A DNA stretch of 64,000 bases from Plantago ovata (lineage: Eukaryota; Streptophyta; Magnoliopsida; Lamiales; Plantaginaceae). The notes below the pieces were generated by a model. It saw only the letters and a list, made by a program, of their open reading frames with translations. It was not told the DNA's origin and made no database searches. The stretch spans positions 78,292,753-78,356,752 of the forward strand of contig CM051456.1 in NCBI GenBank assembly GCA_028274465.1, given 5' to 3'. Position 1 is the first letter of the stretch. Each line of letters opens with the position of its first letter. A program made the position numbers and the translations under genes. Of the stretch, positions 1 through 12,157 are shown one piece after another.

Positions 1-693
1 ACTCATATCAATAACACAATCAACAATCATAATTGAAGCAATAATGAATGAAAACATGGTGAATTGAAAGATAAATAGCAGAATTGTGAGATACAAACTT
101 ACCACCAAAGGTTGTCAATCTCCAGTGAATTGCTAAAACTCACAAAGATCTAGCAAGGTGAGATAAAACGGTGTCCAAATCTCTCCTCTAGCTCCAAATT
201 CGCTAAGATACAAAGCTTCTAAGAGAAAATATACCTAGAACAAGCTCTAGGGTTTAAGTCTGTCAAATAATGATGAAAGATATGAAAATTCGCAGATTTT
301 GGAAATATATATAGTTGCTGTCGGAAGGCGCCCGGCGGTGCGCCCCGTACGCGGCGGTGCGCCCCGCACGGGCGGAATGCAGCCCGTGCAGAATTCTTCA
401 TCCGTATCTTCGCTTTCGGCCCCTTGCACGGTTTTGAGCTCCGAAACTTGATCTCTTGGCCTTGAAACTCGTCTCGGTACTCCTTGACACACCACGGGTG
501 ATCTCGTTGCACCAAAACATCATTGTTTCGCCATGAATTACTTCCAAAAACGCGATTTCCACCTAAAACCTGAAAAGAACAAAAGAAATGGGAACGTGAC
601 ACTATTCTTACAAAATGCACTAAAATGCATGCAAGAGGATAGCTAAATTGGTGAAAAAAGACTCGAATGATAGTGTAAAAAACACTGTCATCA
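1..693. mobile_element. TGATGA-terminal element A (right part only)
   Basis: This is the right-hand part of an element whose left end precedes the window. Read inward from 693 it starts TGATGACAGTGTTTTTTACA, resembling the ends of element B (53165-54585). It shares backbone blocks with B and C: an ACAA-TTACC block near 95 and a GTGACACTATTCT block near 596. It carries two copies of the palindrome GGCGGTGCGCC (334-344, 353-363). It lies inside a Sirevirus-type LTR, which resumes at 694. No transposase or other credible coding region was seen, so it is non-autonomous. The TG..CA ends would also fit an LTR derivative; the class is undecided. Confidence 0.6.
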
Positions 694-1066
694 GTCTCAG
701 TTTCAGCAAACACAACCTACTCTGTCATATAGATTTTTACTTATGCAAACTGATTCTCACTTTCTCACTTTCTGAGATAACATGTGCCTTTGTAGATACC
801 TTCTCAGAAATCTTCTAAGTCTTCAGTCTTCGAATCTTCAACTTTCTGTGTGGTTCTAGGTCTTCAATAGATTGTTTGTAAAAACAAAGTACATCATCAA
901 CAAACATAAGAACCTAACTCGTACCTATACTAAGTCATCAGCAAACGTTCCTCTTTTACAATGTTCTTAAAATTCTAAATTTCTATGGACCTTAAAAGTA
1001 CTAGTTACGGGACTTTACTTAATTTAGCATGGTTAATTGCTCATCAAAATTACAAGTTTCCTAATA
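694..1066 (-). mobile_element. Sirevirus-type LTR fragment
   Basis: On the minus strand this matches the first part of the LTRs at 56778-58426 and 38577-40186. A shared landmark is the block ending in GCTCATCAAAATTAC-GTTTCCTAA at about 1040-1064. The expected terminal TGTTAGG reads TATTAGG here. No internal retrotransposon sequence follows at 1067, so this is a solo or truncated LTR. Element A interrupts it at 693/694. Confidence 0.75.
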
Positions 1067-1467
1067 GAGAGGTATATAATGAAAGGAGTTTTTTTATTTA
1101 CTATCACTCTTAAATGTTTCCTTCATCTTAAATTAGGTTTTGAAAATTGGGAAGTTGATTTTAGTTCGTACATTCTTTTGCTATAAGATAAAACTGTAAT
1201 ATTTCAAATTTACTTTATTTTTTTTTTAAGTGAACAAAGATTTTATTAACTCCAAAACCAATCAAGTACAACGGTCGACCGAAGTCCAGACCAACCATAG
1301 AACCAAATAAAGCCAAACGGAATCACAAAGTTCTAACAAAAAAATCTAATATACTCCTATCCAAATACAAGTTCAGTCATCATCTGTTTAAACCCAGGGA
1401 AGTTCGTTCTTTTGTAAGCGATATTCCGTATCACAGAGTTGATCACAATGGTCTCATTCAAAGTTTT

Positions 1468-4390
1468 TTACTGGAAGATGCACACGTTTCTGGCCTGCCA
1501 TATATCGTATGTGCATTCAGCTATAAGTCCTTTCAAGATCTTAGCTTTATACCCTTTGCCACGCACGCGTCCAACCTTCAAAATCCTGTTTGTGCACGCA
1601 CAGTTGAAGAATAAATGTTTTGTGTTTTCTGGTTCACTACAAAAGGCGCATTGACCATCTGTTTGGACGTCGAATTTCGACAGTCTATCCTTTGTGGCAA
1701 GTTGTTTATTCAAGCACAACCATATCACAAAGGTAGCTCTCAATCTTGCGTTCTTAAGGACCAAGTCTCTCCAGTAAATATTTTCCTTTGTTCCTCGTAA
1801 ATCATTATAAATCTTCCAAACAATGTACTGCCCTTTAGTCATACAATCAATCCGTGCAGGTAACACATATACCTTATCTCGACTTTTCATAATCTGCTAA
1901 AGGTCCATTAGCATGCTGTAGTTGGGATATAGTCTTGGACAGAGGAGTTTTTGAGGTAATAAATATGAATCCAACGTATCCATAACTTATCACTTTTGTT
2001 TTGAATGGTCCACAACATTTTTGCCATCAAAGCTTGGTTCCATTCACGTAAAGCTATAATATTAAGACCACCACAACTTTGTGGATCACACACCTTTTTC
2101 CACGCCACAAGTGATTTATGTGAATGATTATCCTTCCCAGTCCACAAGAACACCCGGCAAATACTTTCAATATGTTGTAAGATATGTTTACGCAGAGGTA
2201 ACACCTATAAAATAGTTTGCCATAGAGAAGAGGACACTTTTAATCAGTAGGTGTCGACCTGCATAGCTCAGCAACCTGGATGTCCAATGGCGTATTCTGC
2301 TCAAGATCTTGCCAATCAAAGGTTGACATTGGTTAATTGTAAGTTTACTATTAGAAAGTGGCACCCTCAGGTATTTCACAGGCAACACACCTCTAGAAAA
2401 TCGGGTACGATGGAGTATGATACCCTGTTCTGCCGCATGGACACCACCAAAGTAAACCCGGCACTTGCCCATATTTGATCAATTTTTCAAATTGTTGCAT
2501 AAGTACGTGTAAAGAATCCACATCGCCCTTCATAAACAACATCAAATCATCATCAAAACAAAGGTTAGTGAATTTCAGATTTTCACACTTGGGATGGAAA
2601 TTAAAATCAGGGTTATCAACCAATTGTTGTAAGCAGTGGTGTAAATATTCCATGATCAGAACATAAAGTAGTGGCGACATCGGGTCACCTTTTCGCAAAC
2701 CTCCCTTTGCTTTTAGTATTTTAGATGGTACATTATTAATAGAGTACCCATAAGACACTGTTGTGATACACAACATTATCCACTGGACAAATTGGGCAGG
2801 AAAGCGTGGTGCATACCATTCAACCGTATCATAGGCCTTTTGCATATCCATTTGAACCATACAGCGTGGTGCAATGCCTTTTCGTTTATACCCTTTCACT
2901 AGTTTCTGTGCCATCAGAATATTATCTTGAATATTTCTCCCCGGTACAATAGCGGATTGGCAATCACTGATAACTCCATTAATGAACTTCCCTAGTCGAT
3001 TGGTGATGATTTTGGAAATTATCTTAAACACCGTTGTGCAACACGAGATTGGCCGATTCACTTTCATAGTCTTTGCCCCAGCAGTCTAAGGGATCAGAGT
3101 AATGAAAGTGCAATTCCATGCAGGATAGAGCTCACCTTGCTGGAAAAATTCCAGTACCGCACCTACAATATTCTCCTTGGTAATCTGCCATGTGGCTTTA
3201 AAAAATTTAGAACTAAAACCATCAATCCCGGGCGCCTTGATATCACCTATTCCTTTCAGTGATTCTAGGATTTCTCCTTCCGTCACATCCATAATGAGAC
3301 TCTCCCTGTCACGTCTTGTGAGGTGTGGATCAGACCTCAAAGCTGTGATATCAACTGCTTCCAATCTATGTGATGTGGTACCCACTAACGGGTCATAAAA
3401 TTCTAACACTCTCGCTTCAATTCCAGCATGTGAGAAAACCTCCCGTCCATACTGTATTATCAACGTTTGCAGGCCAGCTGATCTGTTTTTATCAATAACA
3501 GATGCATGGAAAAATGCAGTGTTTCCGTCGCCCAACTTAAGCCAATCGATTTTTGACTTTTGGTGCATCACTTTTTCTTCAATGGTGTACCATGTCTCTA
3601 ACTCAACTAACTCTACTTTCATCTTTTGTTAATTAGGATTTGTAAATTGAATTTGTCATCACGCAAAAGTGACGGTGTATCATCCAAGCAACTGCGCGCC
3701 ATCCTTATCTTGTCTGGAATCCCTATAAAATGTCTATTCATAGCTCGGCAAATTTTCTGCATATTCTTCAATTTTTTCCAAACCTGTCTTTGTTTTGTTC
3801 CATGACGTACAATGCTCCAGCCAACCTGAATAGAGGCCTGGAAGTCCGACTGTTCCACGAGACAATTCAGAAACCAGAAGTTTCTGCATTTGGATGGAAT
3901 GGACAACAACTGACTCACCTTTGGAGGGTAGTGATCTGAGATGCTTGGTTCTAGTACTTCGATAACGACCTCTGTATTTTCCTGGAACCAATCCACATTC
4001 ATAATGGCACGATCTATTCTACAATAAACTACCCGATTCTCCAACTGGTTGTGTGCATAAATAAAAGTGATCAATCCTTTATCCATACCATTAACATCCC
4101 AAACATGGCAATGTAGCAATTGATCCAAGCAAAGTAACTTTTGAACTCAAACTGGATTACTATCCCATAATACCCAGATTCTACCTTTCATGAGCACTAT
4201 AATTGTCAAGATATTGCCAACGAGTACCCAATTTACTTTGAATTACGTGAGCTTTATTCTCCTTTACCCTTGTTTCTAAGAGGCTAGCTATACTTACATT
4301 CAAAGCTGTGAGATGGGAGCCCATCTCCTTGTCTTTAGCTACCTTATTAAGCCCCCACACATTCTAGACTAACATGGATCATGATATGGG
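1468..4390 (-). pseudogene. LINE ORF2 remnant (endonuclease, reverse transcriptase, zf-RVT)
   Basis: The pieces in order on the minus strand are the endonuclease C-terminal part (3619-4390; RIDRAIMN and SISDHYP motifs), a linker and RT start (3086-3622; GDGNTAFFHA, KAPGIDGFSSKFFK), the RT core (2393-3067; [38 protein letters not shown]), and a C-terminal zinc-finger region (1468-1890; CAFCSEPENTKHLFFNC). The catalytic box reads FDDD where FADD or YADD is expected, so the alanine is replaced. At least four frame changes break the reading frame. ORF2 normally nicks target DNA and primes reverse transcription; this copy cannot. Confidence 0.85.
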
Positions 4391-4399
4391 TTCTCGTTA

Positions 4400-5742
4400 C
4401 CCACCCATTACCAGTTTCTACACTCATATGATCTTTTTGTGCCTTCTTCGATTCGGACTCCTACGGTAAGGGATATTGGATTTACTCCGCACTTCCGTCC
4501 ATTTCCCGTCTTGATTCTCATTATTCTGTGGTCGTGTTTCAGGCCCCATGATCTGATTCTGTGGCACTGTTGTGGAGGTAGAGGGCCTATCACATTGGCT
4601 CACTTGCACAGGTTGTGGTCTGGCCAGTGCTGCCTGAATAGTAAGAGTATCTTATGCACGAGCAGCCCCTAGAGCATTCAGATCATCACCACACTGTTGC
4701 TGCTGCACATTAGCCGGTTTAGCAGCCCAGCTCTTGTGTACATGATGTTTCCTACATGCTGTTTAGGCACCGGTTTTTTCTGCTTATAGTCATGGCCCGT
4801 TTACTGACATTTTTGGTAGAGAACCGGTTTCCGTTCATACTCAATGATTTGGGTGATTTCATTGCCCTGTTTTTCCCTTATTGCAATTTCCTCCTTTACT
4901 AGTTGAGTGACGTCAACCTCAATCATCATTCGGGCAAAGGAAACTCGTAGATTTCTAGCTATGCATTCGTCCGTCACCATCGACGTGCCTATGGAACTAT
5001 AATCTTATTCAGGCTCTTCTCACCCCATAGATAATTTGGAATTTTTGGAAACGTCACTCACATTGACATAGATTTCAATAGCGTTTAAGTCAATTGAAAG
5101 TTCCGCTCCCAAGGGCGAAGAAACATAGCACGACCAAAAATCGTATAAGGTCCCTTCATTATTATTGCATCCTTATTCATCTTTGAGTTAAATCTAATGA
5201 GGGAATAACGATCATCATTCTAATACGAGGATGGTAACCCTACGAAATTCAAAAATGTCATCATAAACGTTTGCACCGCATTCATAGACAGATATTCATC
5301 CATCACATACATAATAAGTGCAGATTCGATATCCTCATCCTTAATCTCAATAATTACCTTTCCATTTTCGATTGTTGGTGCCACATTTTTTATTGTGAGT
5401 CCACGTTCAGGAAGGGATTACAAGTAATGGCGTCAACCCAAGGTTTATCCATCGATTTTCCAGCCTGTGAAGTCGTCTACTCATTGTCACAATCAGCCCT
5501 TCTTTCTTGGTCCACATCCGGTGAACCAGGTTGCATATCCTTCTGCTGATTGAAAGCGTTCTCAGGCCTGGATTGTTCTGTTTCATCTTCTAAACTACCA
5601 GGTTCAATCGCAGTAGTCAATATCTGCATTGTTGTAGTCTCCGTCTGAATCCCTGCATCCGGCACCGTCCCCGTCGTGGCCTTTGTTTATGGGCGGCCAC
5701 GGGGACAGGGAGGTTCGGCACGATTTTTCGTAGGAGGCATAT
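4400..5742 (-). pseudogene. LINE ORF1 remnant (nucleic-acid-binding, zinc knuckle)
   Basis: The likely start is the ATG at 5742, followed by MPPTKNRAEPPCP. The frame is soon broken by a stop. Near 4790-4870 the translation holds a zinc-knuckle-like stretch (KPVLYQKCQ..GHDYKQ) in which the first cysteine and the last have decayed. A polar, proline- and glutamine-rich tail lies at 4408-4672. In plant L1 elements this ORF1 (DUF4283 plus CCHC type) encodes the RNA-binding partner of ORF2. Several stops and frame shifts make it non-functional. The lower border is approximate. Confidence 0.6.
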
Positions 5743-5769
5743 TTTTCTTGGAAACTCAACGCTGCTTAT

Positions 5770-6115
5770 TTGATACTAATTTGTAATTTAATTTATTTTA
5801 TTATAATACCAATATAAATATTCTTTAACTCCAACAACAATGCCAAAAAAAAATCATATAAGATGTGCAAGTTTTGCAGCTAATTACAAATATGAAATTA
5901 TGAAAAACAAAGGACACACCCAGCTCTGCCATGGATATCGAAAGTTTATGTTTCACTAATTTCAATTTAAAATTTAACTTCTTCTTCTTCTTTCTTTCTT
6001 TCTTTTTTTTTTTTTTTGTAGAGGGATTAAAAGTATCTTTTTTTCCAAAATGGCTTACAGAATGAAATTACAAAAAATTAAAGTAACATTATGTAATAAC
6101 TTGTACGTATTGCAG
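5770..6115. other. Non-coding stretch
   Basis: AT-rich sequence with a pyrimidine/poly-T run near 5985-6018. No gene is seen. It ends at the splice acceptor TGCAG that starts the carbonic anhydrase remnant. Confidence 0.5.
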
Positions 6116-6834
6116 GTTTGCGGCAGAGCTACATATGGTTCACATTTCTGATGAAGGAAATGTATGAGTAATAGCTATGCTTTTTGACTATGGGCAACCT
6201 GATCAACTTGTTGCAGAGGTACGTGCAGCTGAAAGATTAAGATATCTTTTATTCAAACTCTTATTAAATGAAAAGGCAATCGGAGGATTGTGTATCATCA
6301 ATACTAAGAAATCTTAGATTAGAGTTTCTGAGCATAAATTTTATGAATATGAATTCATCCTGAACGATAACTTGAATATATATTTTGACAAATTTTATAA
6401 CCAACCGCACGCAGATCCAGAACAAGTTGAATGAACTCGCAGATCTGGTGAGAAGTCACAAGGATGCAACTTTTACACTTGGAAAGATGTAGCAAGTATT
6501 ACAGATACGTTGGTTCCTTCACGACCCCTCCTTGCACGGAGAATGTCATCTGGACCATCCTTGGCAAGGTGCATAGTAGATTTATAGGATAAGTTCTCAT
6601 ATCAAATTGAATTCCTCGAGCATATAACCTCTATTCTAGTCGACTAACTTATTATTTATAAAAATGATTATGTTTTGAAACTAATTTATGCGGATATTGT
6701 AGGTGAGAACAATATCCAGAGGACAAGTACTTGCCCTACAGGCTCCGCTTGAAATGAGATGAAAGACAAATAATAGGCCTTGTCAACCATTGAATGGACG
6801 TCATGTCGATTTATACGAAGAAACGGCCGTTTAA
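6116..6834 (+). pseudogene. Alpha carbonic anhydrase pseudogene, 3' exons only
   Basis: Three exon-like blocks keep splice sites. Block 6116-6218 gives RFAAELHMVHISDEGNV, an in-frame TGA, then VIAMLFDYGQPDQ. Block 6415-6568 gives IQNKLNELADL and, after a frame change, [19 protein letters not shown]. Block 6703-6834 gives VRTISRGQVLALQAPLE, a stop, then NNRPCQPLNGR. These match the C-terminal half of plant alpha-type carbonic anhydrases, zinc enzymes that interconvert carbon dioxide and bicarbonate; ELHMVH holds the third zinc-ligand histidine and TTPPCTE is a conserved active-site loop. The upstream exons with the first two zinc-ligand histidines are absent. With two stops and a frameshift it is a pseudogene. 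Confidence 0.85.
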
Positions 6835-7079
6835 ACAATGCATCATTAGATGTAATAAGAGTCAAAAACATTTTCCATTTTCAGTTCACAATGGTTTAGC
6901 TTTATTTAGGGCTTTTTCTTGGCTCCACGTAACACATACACTATCCACCTAATTTTTCATTATTTTTAATTCAAATTCTATATTTGTTTATAGATATTTT
7001 TATAGATTTCAAAAATTCATCTATTACGTATTTGTGAATAGTGAAATTATAAAATAATATTTGAGTCTATTTTGATGAC

Positions 7080-7745
7080 TTTGCCTGAAATGTTCCCATC
7101 TGGATCCGAGGATTGACGACATTGTATTGTTTTGTTTGGAATGAAAATACAGCGATGTAGTTGATGAACTGGGATCTTGGCACCTAAGTGAACTACAGTC
7201 TCAGATCAGGTTCTTGGGGATGAAATCACACAATTTTCCCTTCTTTTAAGTGAAGAGGAGGACACTATCCTCTGGAACAAGTCTGCTAATGGTAAGTTCT
7301 TCTACATAAGTGGGGGCGAGTAGTAGTTGGAACAAGATTTGGAAAAGCCCTTTTAGTAACAAACTAAAACATTTTTTGAAGCTAACAGTTCAAGACATAC
7401 TAGCTACTAACTCACTTCGAAAACTCAGGCACATTATAGATTTATCCCAACGCCCACAATGCAAAAACGAAGAACAGACAGCCTTACATACCTTAAGAGA
7501 TTGTGCAGCCGCTCAAAAGATATGGAAGAAGGTGCTTCAAGGGGTCAAACTTCATGATTTCAACACCTGCAGTCCTGAATCTTGGTTGCAAACGTATACC
7601 ACTCGAACTGATCTGCCACACAAACTGGATCCAAGCATCAGCTGGAAATGGATCTTTGTTGTCGGCTTGTGGGACATATAGAAATCTAGGAAAGCACAGA
7701 TCTTCAAAGGGAGGCCAGAGACTACAGCTGCCATCCTATTTGTAG
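7080..7745 (+). pseudogene. LINE ORF2 C-terminal remnant
   Basis: Translation from about 7260 gives a fragment like EDTILWNKSANGKFF, then at 7310-7681 WNKIWKSPFSNKLKHFLKL and CKNEEQTALHTLRDC. This is the zf-RVT region found near the C-terminus of plant LINE ORF2; the split intact LINE has the same region at 40930-41130. No reverse transcriptase lies upstream, so this is a 5'-truncated remnant. Borders are approximate. Confidence 0.75.
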
Positions 7746-8351
7746 TAAGTGCTAGCAGTTAGTTACCTATATAATAGAAAAGGTAAAAAAATAAAATAAA
7801 GATCTAAACCTAATCTATCATCTCCGCCTCCTTCCTCATTTTCTTATTTTGCTTCCACACCTTCAGATTTGTCTCCATACCACGCCATCGATCTGCCTCC
7901 TACTCCATCGGCACGCAGATCGTCATCTCCGTTCTCAGGTAAGTTCAATCTCTCGTCCTTACTTCAAGCATTAAGGTAAAGTTGTACTCCAATGGCGCTG
8001 CTCCATCGCGATCGACAACCAATGTTTCATTCATTCATTCATTCTTCCTATGTGTTTGTTACTCAAAGGTAAATAAAGTAAATGTATAAATGTTGTATAG
8101 ATATGCGGATTCAACCTCATGTTACTTAGTTACTAGTCTATGCATTAGATTTTTGTAATTTTGATCTTGTAAGTTTGATTTGAAGAATTGCACAGTACTA
8201 TATCTTTTTGTCCCTTTTCCCTTTTTGACAAGTAGTCAACAAAATTCCGGTTATTCGGATTAATCCGAATGCGATCCGATTATTTTTGGATTAATCCGAA
8301 ATCGATCCAAAAGCCCACACCTACTCGTTCGTGTATAAGTTTCTCATTTAA
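7746..8351. other. Intergenic stretch
   Basis: No gene is supported. A C/T-rich segment at about 7815-7945 ends in CAGGTAAG and looks like a 5' untranslated exon with a splice donor, but no coding exon follows. A short TTCA microsatellite lies near 8030-8045. Confidence 0.4.
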
Positions 8352-8539
8352 TTTTGTTGATTTTTTTTAGTCTCCATTTGACTATGAATTAATATTAAAT
8401 CATACTGAAAAATCAATATTTTAATTTATATTATAAAATTGCAAATTTTATATTTTCATAATATAATTTCCAAAATTACTTTTTCGATATGAATTAGAAT
8501 TAATTTGGAGTCAAACGGAGGCTAAAAAAGTCAACAAAA
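8352..8539. mobile_element. MITE-like inverted-repeat element
   Basis: The ends are imperfect inverted repeats: a left arm around TTTTAGTCTCCATTTGACT and a right arm reading TTTTTAGCCTCCGTTTGACT on the other strand. Together with the AT-rich centre they form about 190 bp of non-coding foldback DNA. A related central region occurs in SOUL intron 2 at 44781-44992. Confidence 0.6.
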
Positions 8540-8969
8540 ACAAATGGAAGCTTATACAGGGACGAATTAAGTACAAAATTAGACACACATTCTAATGTTA
8601 ATCCTCAGTTATTCCTATGGCAACCTCTTAACCCCACTCCGCTAAATACTTCCTTTGTTCAACTTTCTGTACCCAACATCCCTTCAGCTCTTCCCTAGCT
8701 TAGAGAGTTAGACTCCTTCCATGCTCAGCTCTTTTTTGTCTGGTTGGACTATGGCATCTATCAAGAAACCATATATGTTTAACTTTTAAGTTAAATATAT
8801 ACGTTTCAAAGCTTTCCAGCTTCGAAGAGTGCTCTCAAATCACAACTCGCATACTTTGCAGTAGGCAGAAGCAAGATCTGTGATAAACCCCGAGCAGAGA
8901 TCTTACAAACTTTATGAACGCCATATATTATTTCACAAGCAAAGAAATCCCTCTTCTAGAAGGCGTTTA
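8540..8969. other. Intergenic stretch
   Basis: No recognisable gene. The region leads into the tandem duplication at 8970. An open frame spans 8880-9083 but I recognise no domain in it. Confidence 0.4.
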
Positions 8970-9288
8970 GGAACTTGCAAGATCAGTGACAGCATGAACA
9001 ACTTACTGATTCATTTTCATCGGTATGGTAATCTATTGCTTGTCAATGGTGTGCTTTTAGGTGCACTTGTGTCCTATGCCTAATCCTCACAACTTGAGCA
9101 CTCTAAGGATAGTGTACGCTTACAGATACGGAACTTGCAAGATCAGTGACGGTATCAAAAACTTACTGATTCATTTTCATCAGTATGGTAGTCCATTGTT
9201 TGTCAATGGTGTGCTTTTAGGTGCACTTGTGTCCTATGCCTAATCCTCACAACTTGAGCATTCTAAGGATAGTGTACGCTTACAGATT
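8970..9288. repeat. Tandem duplication, two units of 160 bp
   Basis: The block starting GAACTTGCAAGATCAGTGAC at 8971 recurs at 9131. Both copies run through GTGCACTTGTGTCCTATGCC and end at CTTACAGAT. A handful of differences separate the units. Each copy can be read in one frame to the same stop (GALVSYA), but I recognise no protein family. Confidence 0.85.
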
Positions 9289-12157
9289 ATCTTAAGATTT
9301 TTCTTGTAATGCATCTGTAAGGTTTCACTTCTCCATTTGCTCTTGAGTGTGCCATAGTTCAGCCAGAAAGTGCCTATCATGTGTATTTTCGCATTGGCTT
9401 CACCAAAGTGTGTTTCAGGCATTCACACTTATTGGTGGTGCTCAACCAATTTACTCTTTTCAGAGTTGGTATTTACTGACCCTAATCTGAATTGTATCTG
9501 TTGGGTCTTAAAGATGTTTCACGTCCATGATAATTTAGAATATAGTAATGATAAGTCATTGTCACCTTATCTCAAGGAGTTTCCTTTATACAGACTTTTC
9601 AGTCTATGCATTAAACTCATTGTACTATATTTTGTTTTTATCTCAACGGTGCATCAATAATCTGATATAGCTAGTCATTACTCAGATCATTTCAAATAAG
9701 ATACTTCATTAGAAACCACAATCAGAAAGTACTCCTTTCATTCCTTTTAAAGCTTCTCGTTAGCTATTGTCAATATAATTTTCAAAAAATAATTTAAAAT
9801 AGCAAAGAGTTTAGAAAAAATTAAATGATGATTTTATGTGCATAATAACTTAAGTTTGAGTTTATGATCCTACAAACTAATTTTTAAATTGTTTTCTATT
9901 TTTTATTATTTTTAAAAATTGTTATGAAAATAGTAAGCACAAAGCTTTAGAGGGAACAAATGGGGTATATATTCTTCTGACGCACTCAGATACCTTAACA
10001 ATCTAGATTTCTTTTCTAAGAAATTGTATCTTCTTCAAATACTTCTCATATATCACAGTATCAAAAATCTTATTTCGGAAAGTGTAATTTGCTAAGACAT
10101 CTTATCTTCAGAAATCTGATGAGATAGTCTTTTGTCTTCAACAATCTTGCGCAAATCTTCAGTTCTTCAGAAATTATTCGGTTCTTTCTGCAGGATGTCT
10201 TCTTCAAATGTAAAATTACAATCGATGACCTATCATCGTATATAACAAATGCTAGATTGATCTTACTAAGTATTTTTCCTCTCTGACAAGGTTCACGTGA
10301 ACTAAGAGTACTGCATAATTTACAGATATTTGAGATATGTCATTTGTTGTTCATGATTAAAAACTCTAAAAGGTTTCCTAACACAAAGGATTTCTAAAGT
10401 TCTATAATATCATGCTTCATTTTGGAATCAATTCTTTGAAATAATGTTCGTACTCACTATAAGTTTATGATCAGTTTGGTTTCTTGTCGTACAACATTGG
10501 AAATAGGAGAATTTTAATTTAAATTTGCGTATAATAGTATGTTCATATTAAATCAGTGAATATAATACCAAAATAGTTATAATTATTTATATGAGGCACA
10601 TTGAAAAACCAGTTACTCAAATTCCATGTCTACCATTTAAAATATTTTAATAAATACAACCATATCAAGTTTTGTTGGTATTTTCTTTGCAAAGATATTG
10701 CCGCACCAGCAAATGAGATGGTTGGGCAAGTAAAAAAGTATGTTATATCATTGTTTTGCCTGGTGGTTCTACTTAATATTGAGTTTAAACACCATCCATC
10801 ATAATTGTCGCGTTGGTTTAAAGAAGATGAGATTAAATAAAAAACCAAAAAAGTATATAAGTAGGATGGCTAATATGGTATGAATCCTATTGGGTGATTT
10901 CATAATTTCACCAGCCTAAAGAGTCGGTTCTTAATTAGTTAGTGATCGTGTCATTACAACTTACAACTGAAATCAAAGCGGGAACAATGCCAAACCCTCT
11001 AGGGGATGCAAATTGTTAGTCACATGACATTATTAATTTTACGTAGATGTTCAATAAGAATGTCTTGAACTTATGAGCGTCTCACATCAATTATGAGTGG
11101 TGGTGGCATAAAGAGTATATAAGTACACAGACTCTAAATGGTATGAAAGCCTTTTGTATGATTTTAAAACAAATCCGTGCAGGGTCGGGTCGACCTCCAA
11201 CGTGGATAATATGATTACATCGAGACGTGTGTGACACCATCATGAAACCTTTTGGACAATTTAAAAAACAAACTCATGAAAGGATTATAAACATGCTATG
11301 TGTATTGGACTAAATTAGTGGCGGAATCATTACAAATGGTATAGAGTGGGACCATCTCCAATCCGTATGGGTCAAAGATGGTCATAAATGAAATTAGAGC
11401 AACCTCTGACGCCGTTCATATCTTTCATTTCGTTATTTTAGTATTCACTTTTTCTCTGTGGTGATTTATAAATCGGTGAGTTATCTTTACTTTATATGTT
11501 AAACTAAAAGCACTCTTTGCAGAAATCCTATTTAATTTTTCAAAATACTGCTACTAAGTAGTCCTTTATAAATTTTATAAATTTTTAGGATATCAATTCC
11601 ACACATCATATTTAGAGATCTCCTTACAATAGTGACAAAAAATGTACACAATGATAAAAAAAAGGACACATGGAATATATTTATAGTTTCACATGGATAA
11701 GGAAGAGATTACACGGTAGAAATTCTAGAGAAACTACAAAGTTTGAATTCATTTAATCCTTTCAACTTACCCTTTGTCCCAGCATAAATTACTCAGTTTG
11801 AATTTTCTCGGTTAACAACTTTCAACTTTGACTCCCGATTACTCGTAACCTACAATGATAAAACAGTTAATTAAATTATATTATTAAATTTAAGTTATAT
11901 AATTTAATAATATGATTTCGTCAAATATTTTATTATTATAGTTTAAAAATAATTATGAATCAAATGTTGATTGAAACAAATCAAAACAGGTAAATTACAG
12001 GGAGTATTTTATTTATATAACAAAGCAAGTCATAAGAGACCCTCACATGGATTCATACCTACGTATGCATTTACATCTTTTGAACTATAATTTTCTCAGA
12101 TCATACCTTAATTGCCTAGCTATGTTTGCCATCAAGCTCAGAATGGAGTACGCCTAG
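9289..12157. other. Intergenic stretch downstream of the SOUL gene
   Basis: AT-rich sequence with no gene I can support. Short open frames (9370-9660, 10601-10804) show no recognisable domain. The 10000-10200 stretch is rich in CTTCAGAAATCTT-like words that loosely recall the Sirevirus LTR but do not align well. The 10850-11400 stretch looks like old repeat sequence of unknown class. Confidence 0.4.

Larger units (their letters stand above)
1216..5760 (-). mobile_element. L1-type LINE, decayed
   Basis: On the minus strand the order is an ORF1-like zinc-knuckle region, endonuclease end, reverse transcriptase, a zf-RVT-type C-terminal domain, and a poly(A) tail seen as a T-run at about 1215-1228. 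That order and the tail are typical of plant L1-type non-LTR retrotransposons. Many stops and frame changes show it is dead. The 5' border near 5760 is approximate, and I could not fix a target-site duplication in the AT-rich flanks. Confidence 0.85.

Noticed and set aside
9370-9660. 96-codon open frame as a gene
   Set aside because: No recognisable domain, no splice context and AT-rich composition like its surroundings.
10000-10220. Another Sirevirus LTR fragment
   Set aside because: It shares CTTCAGAAATCTT-like words but no extended alignment with the LTRs.
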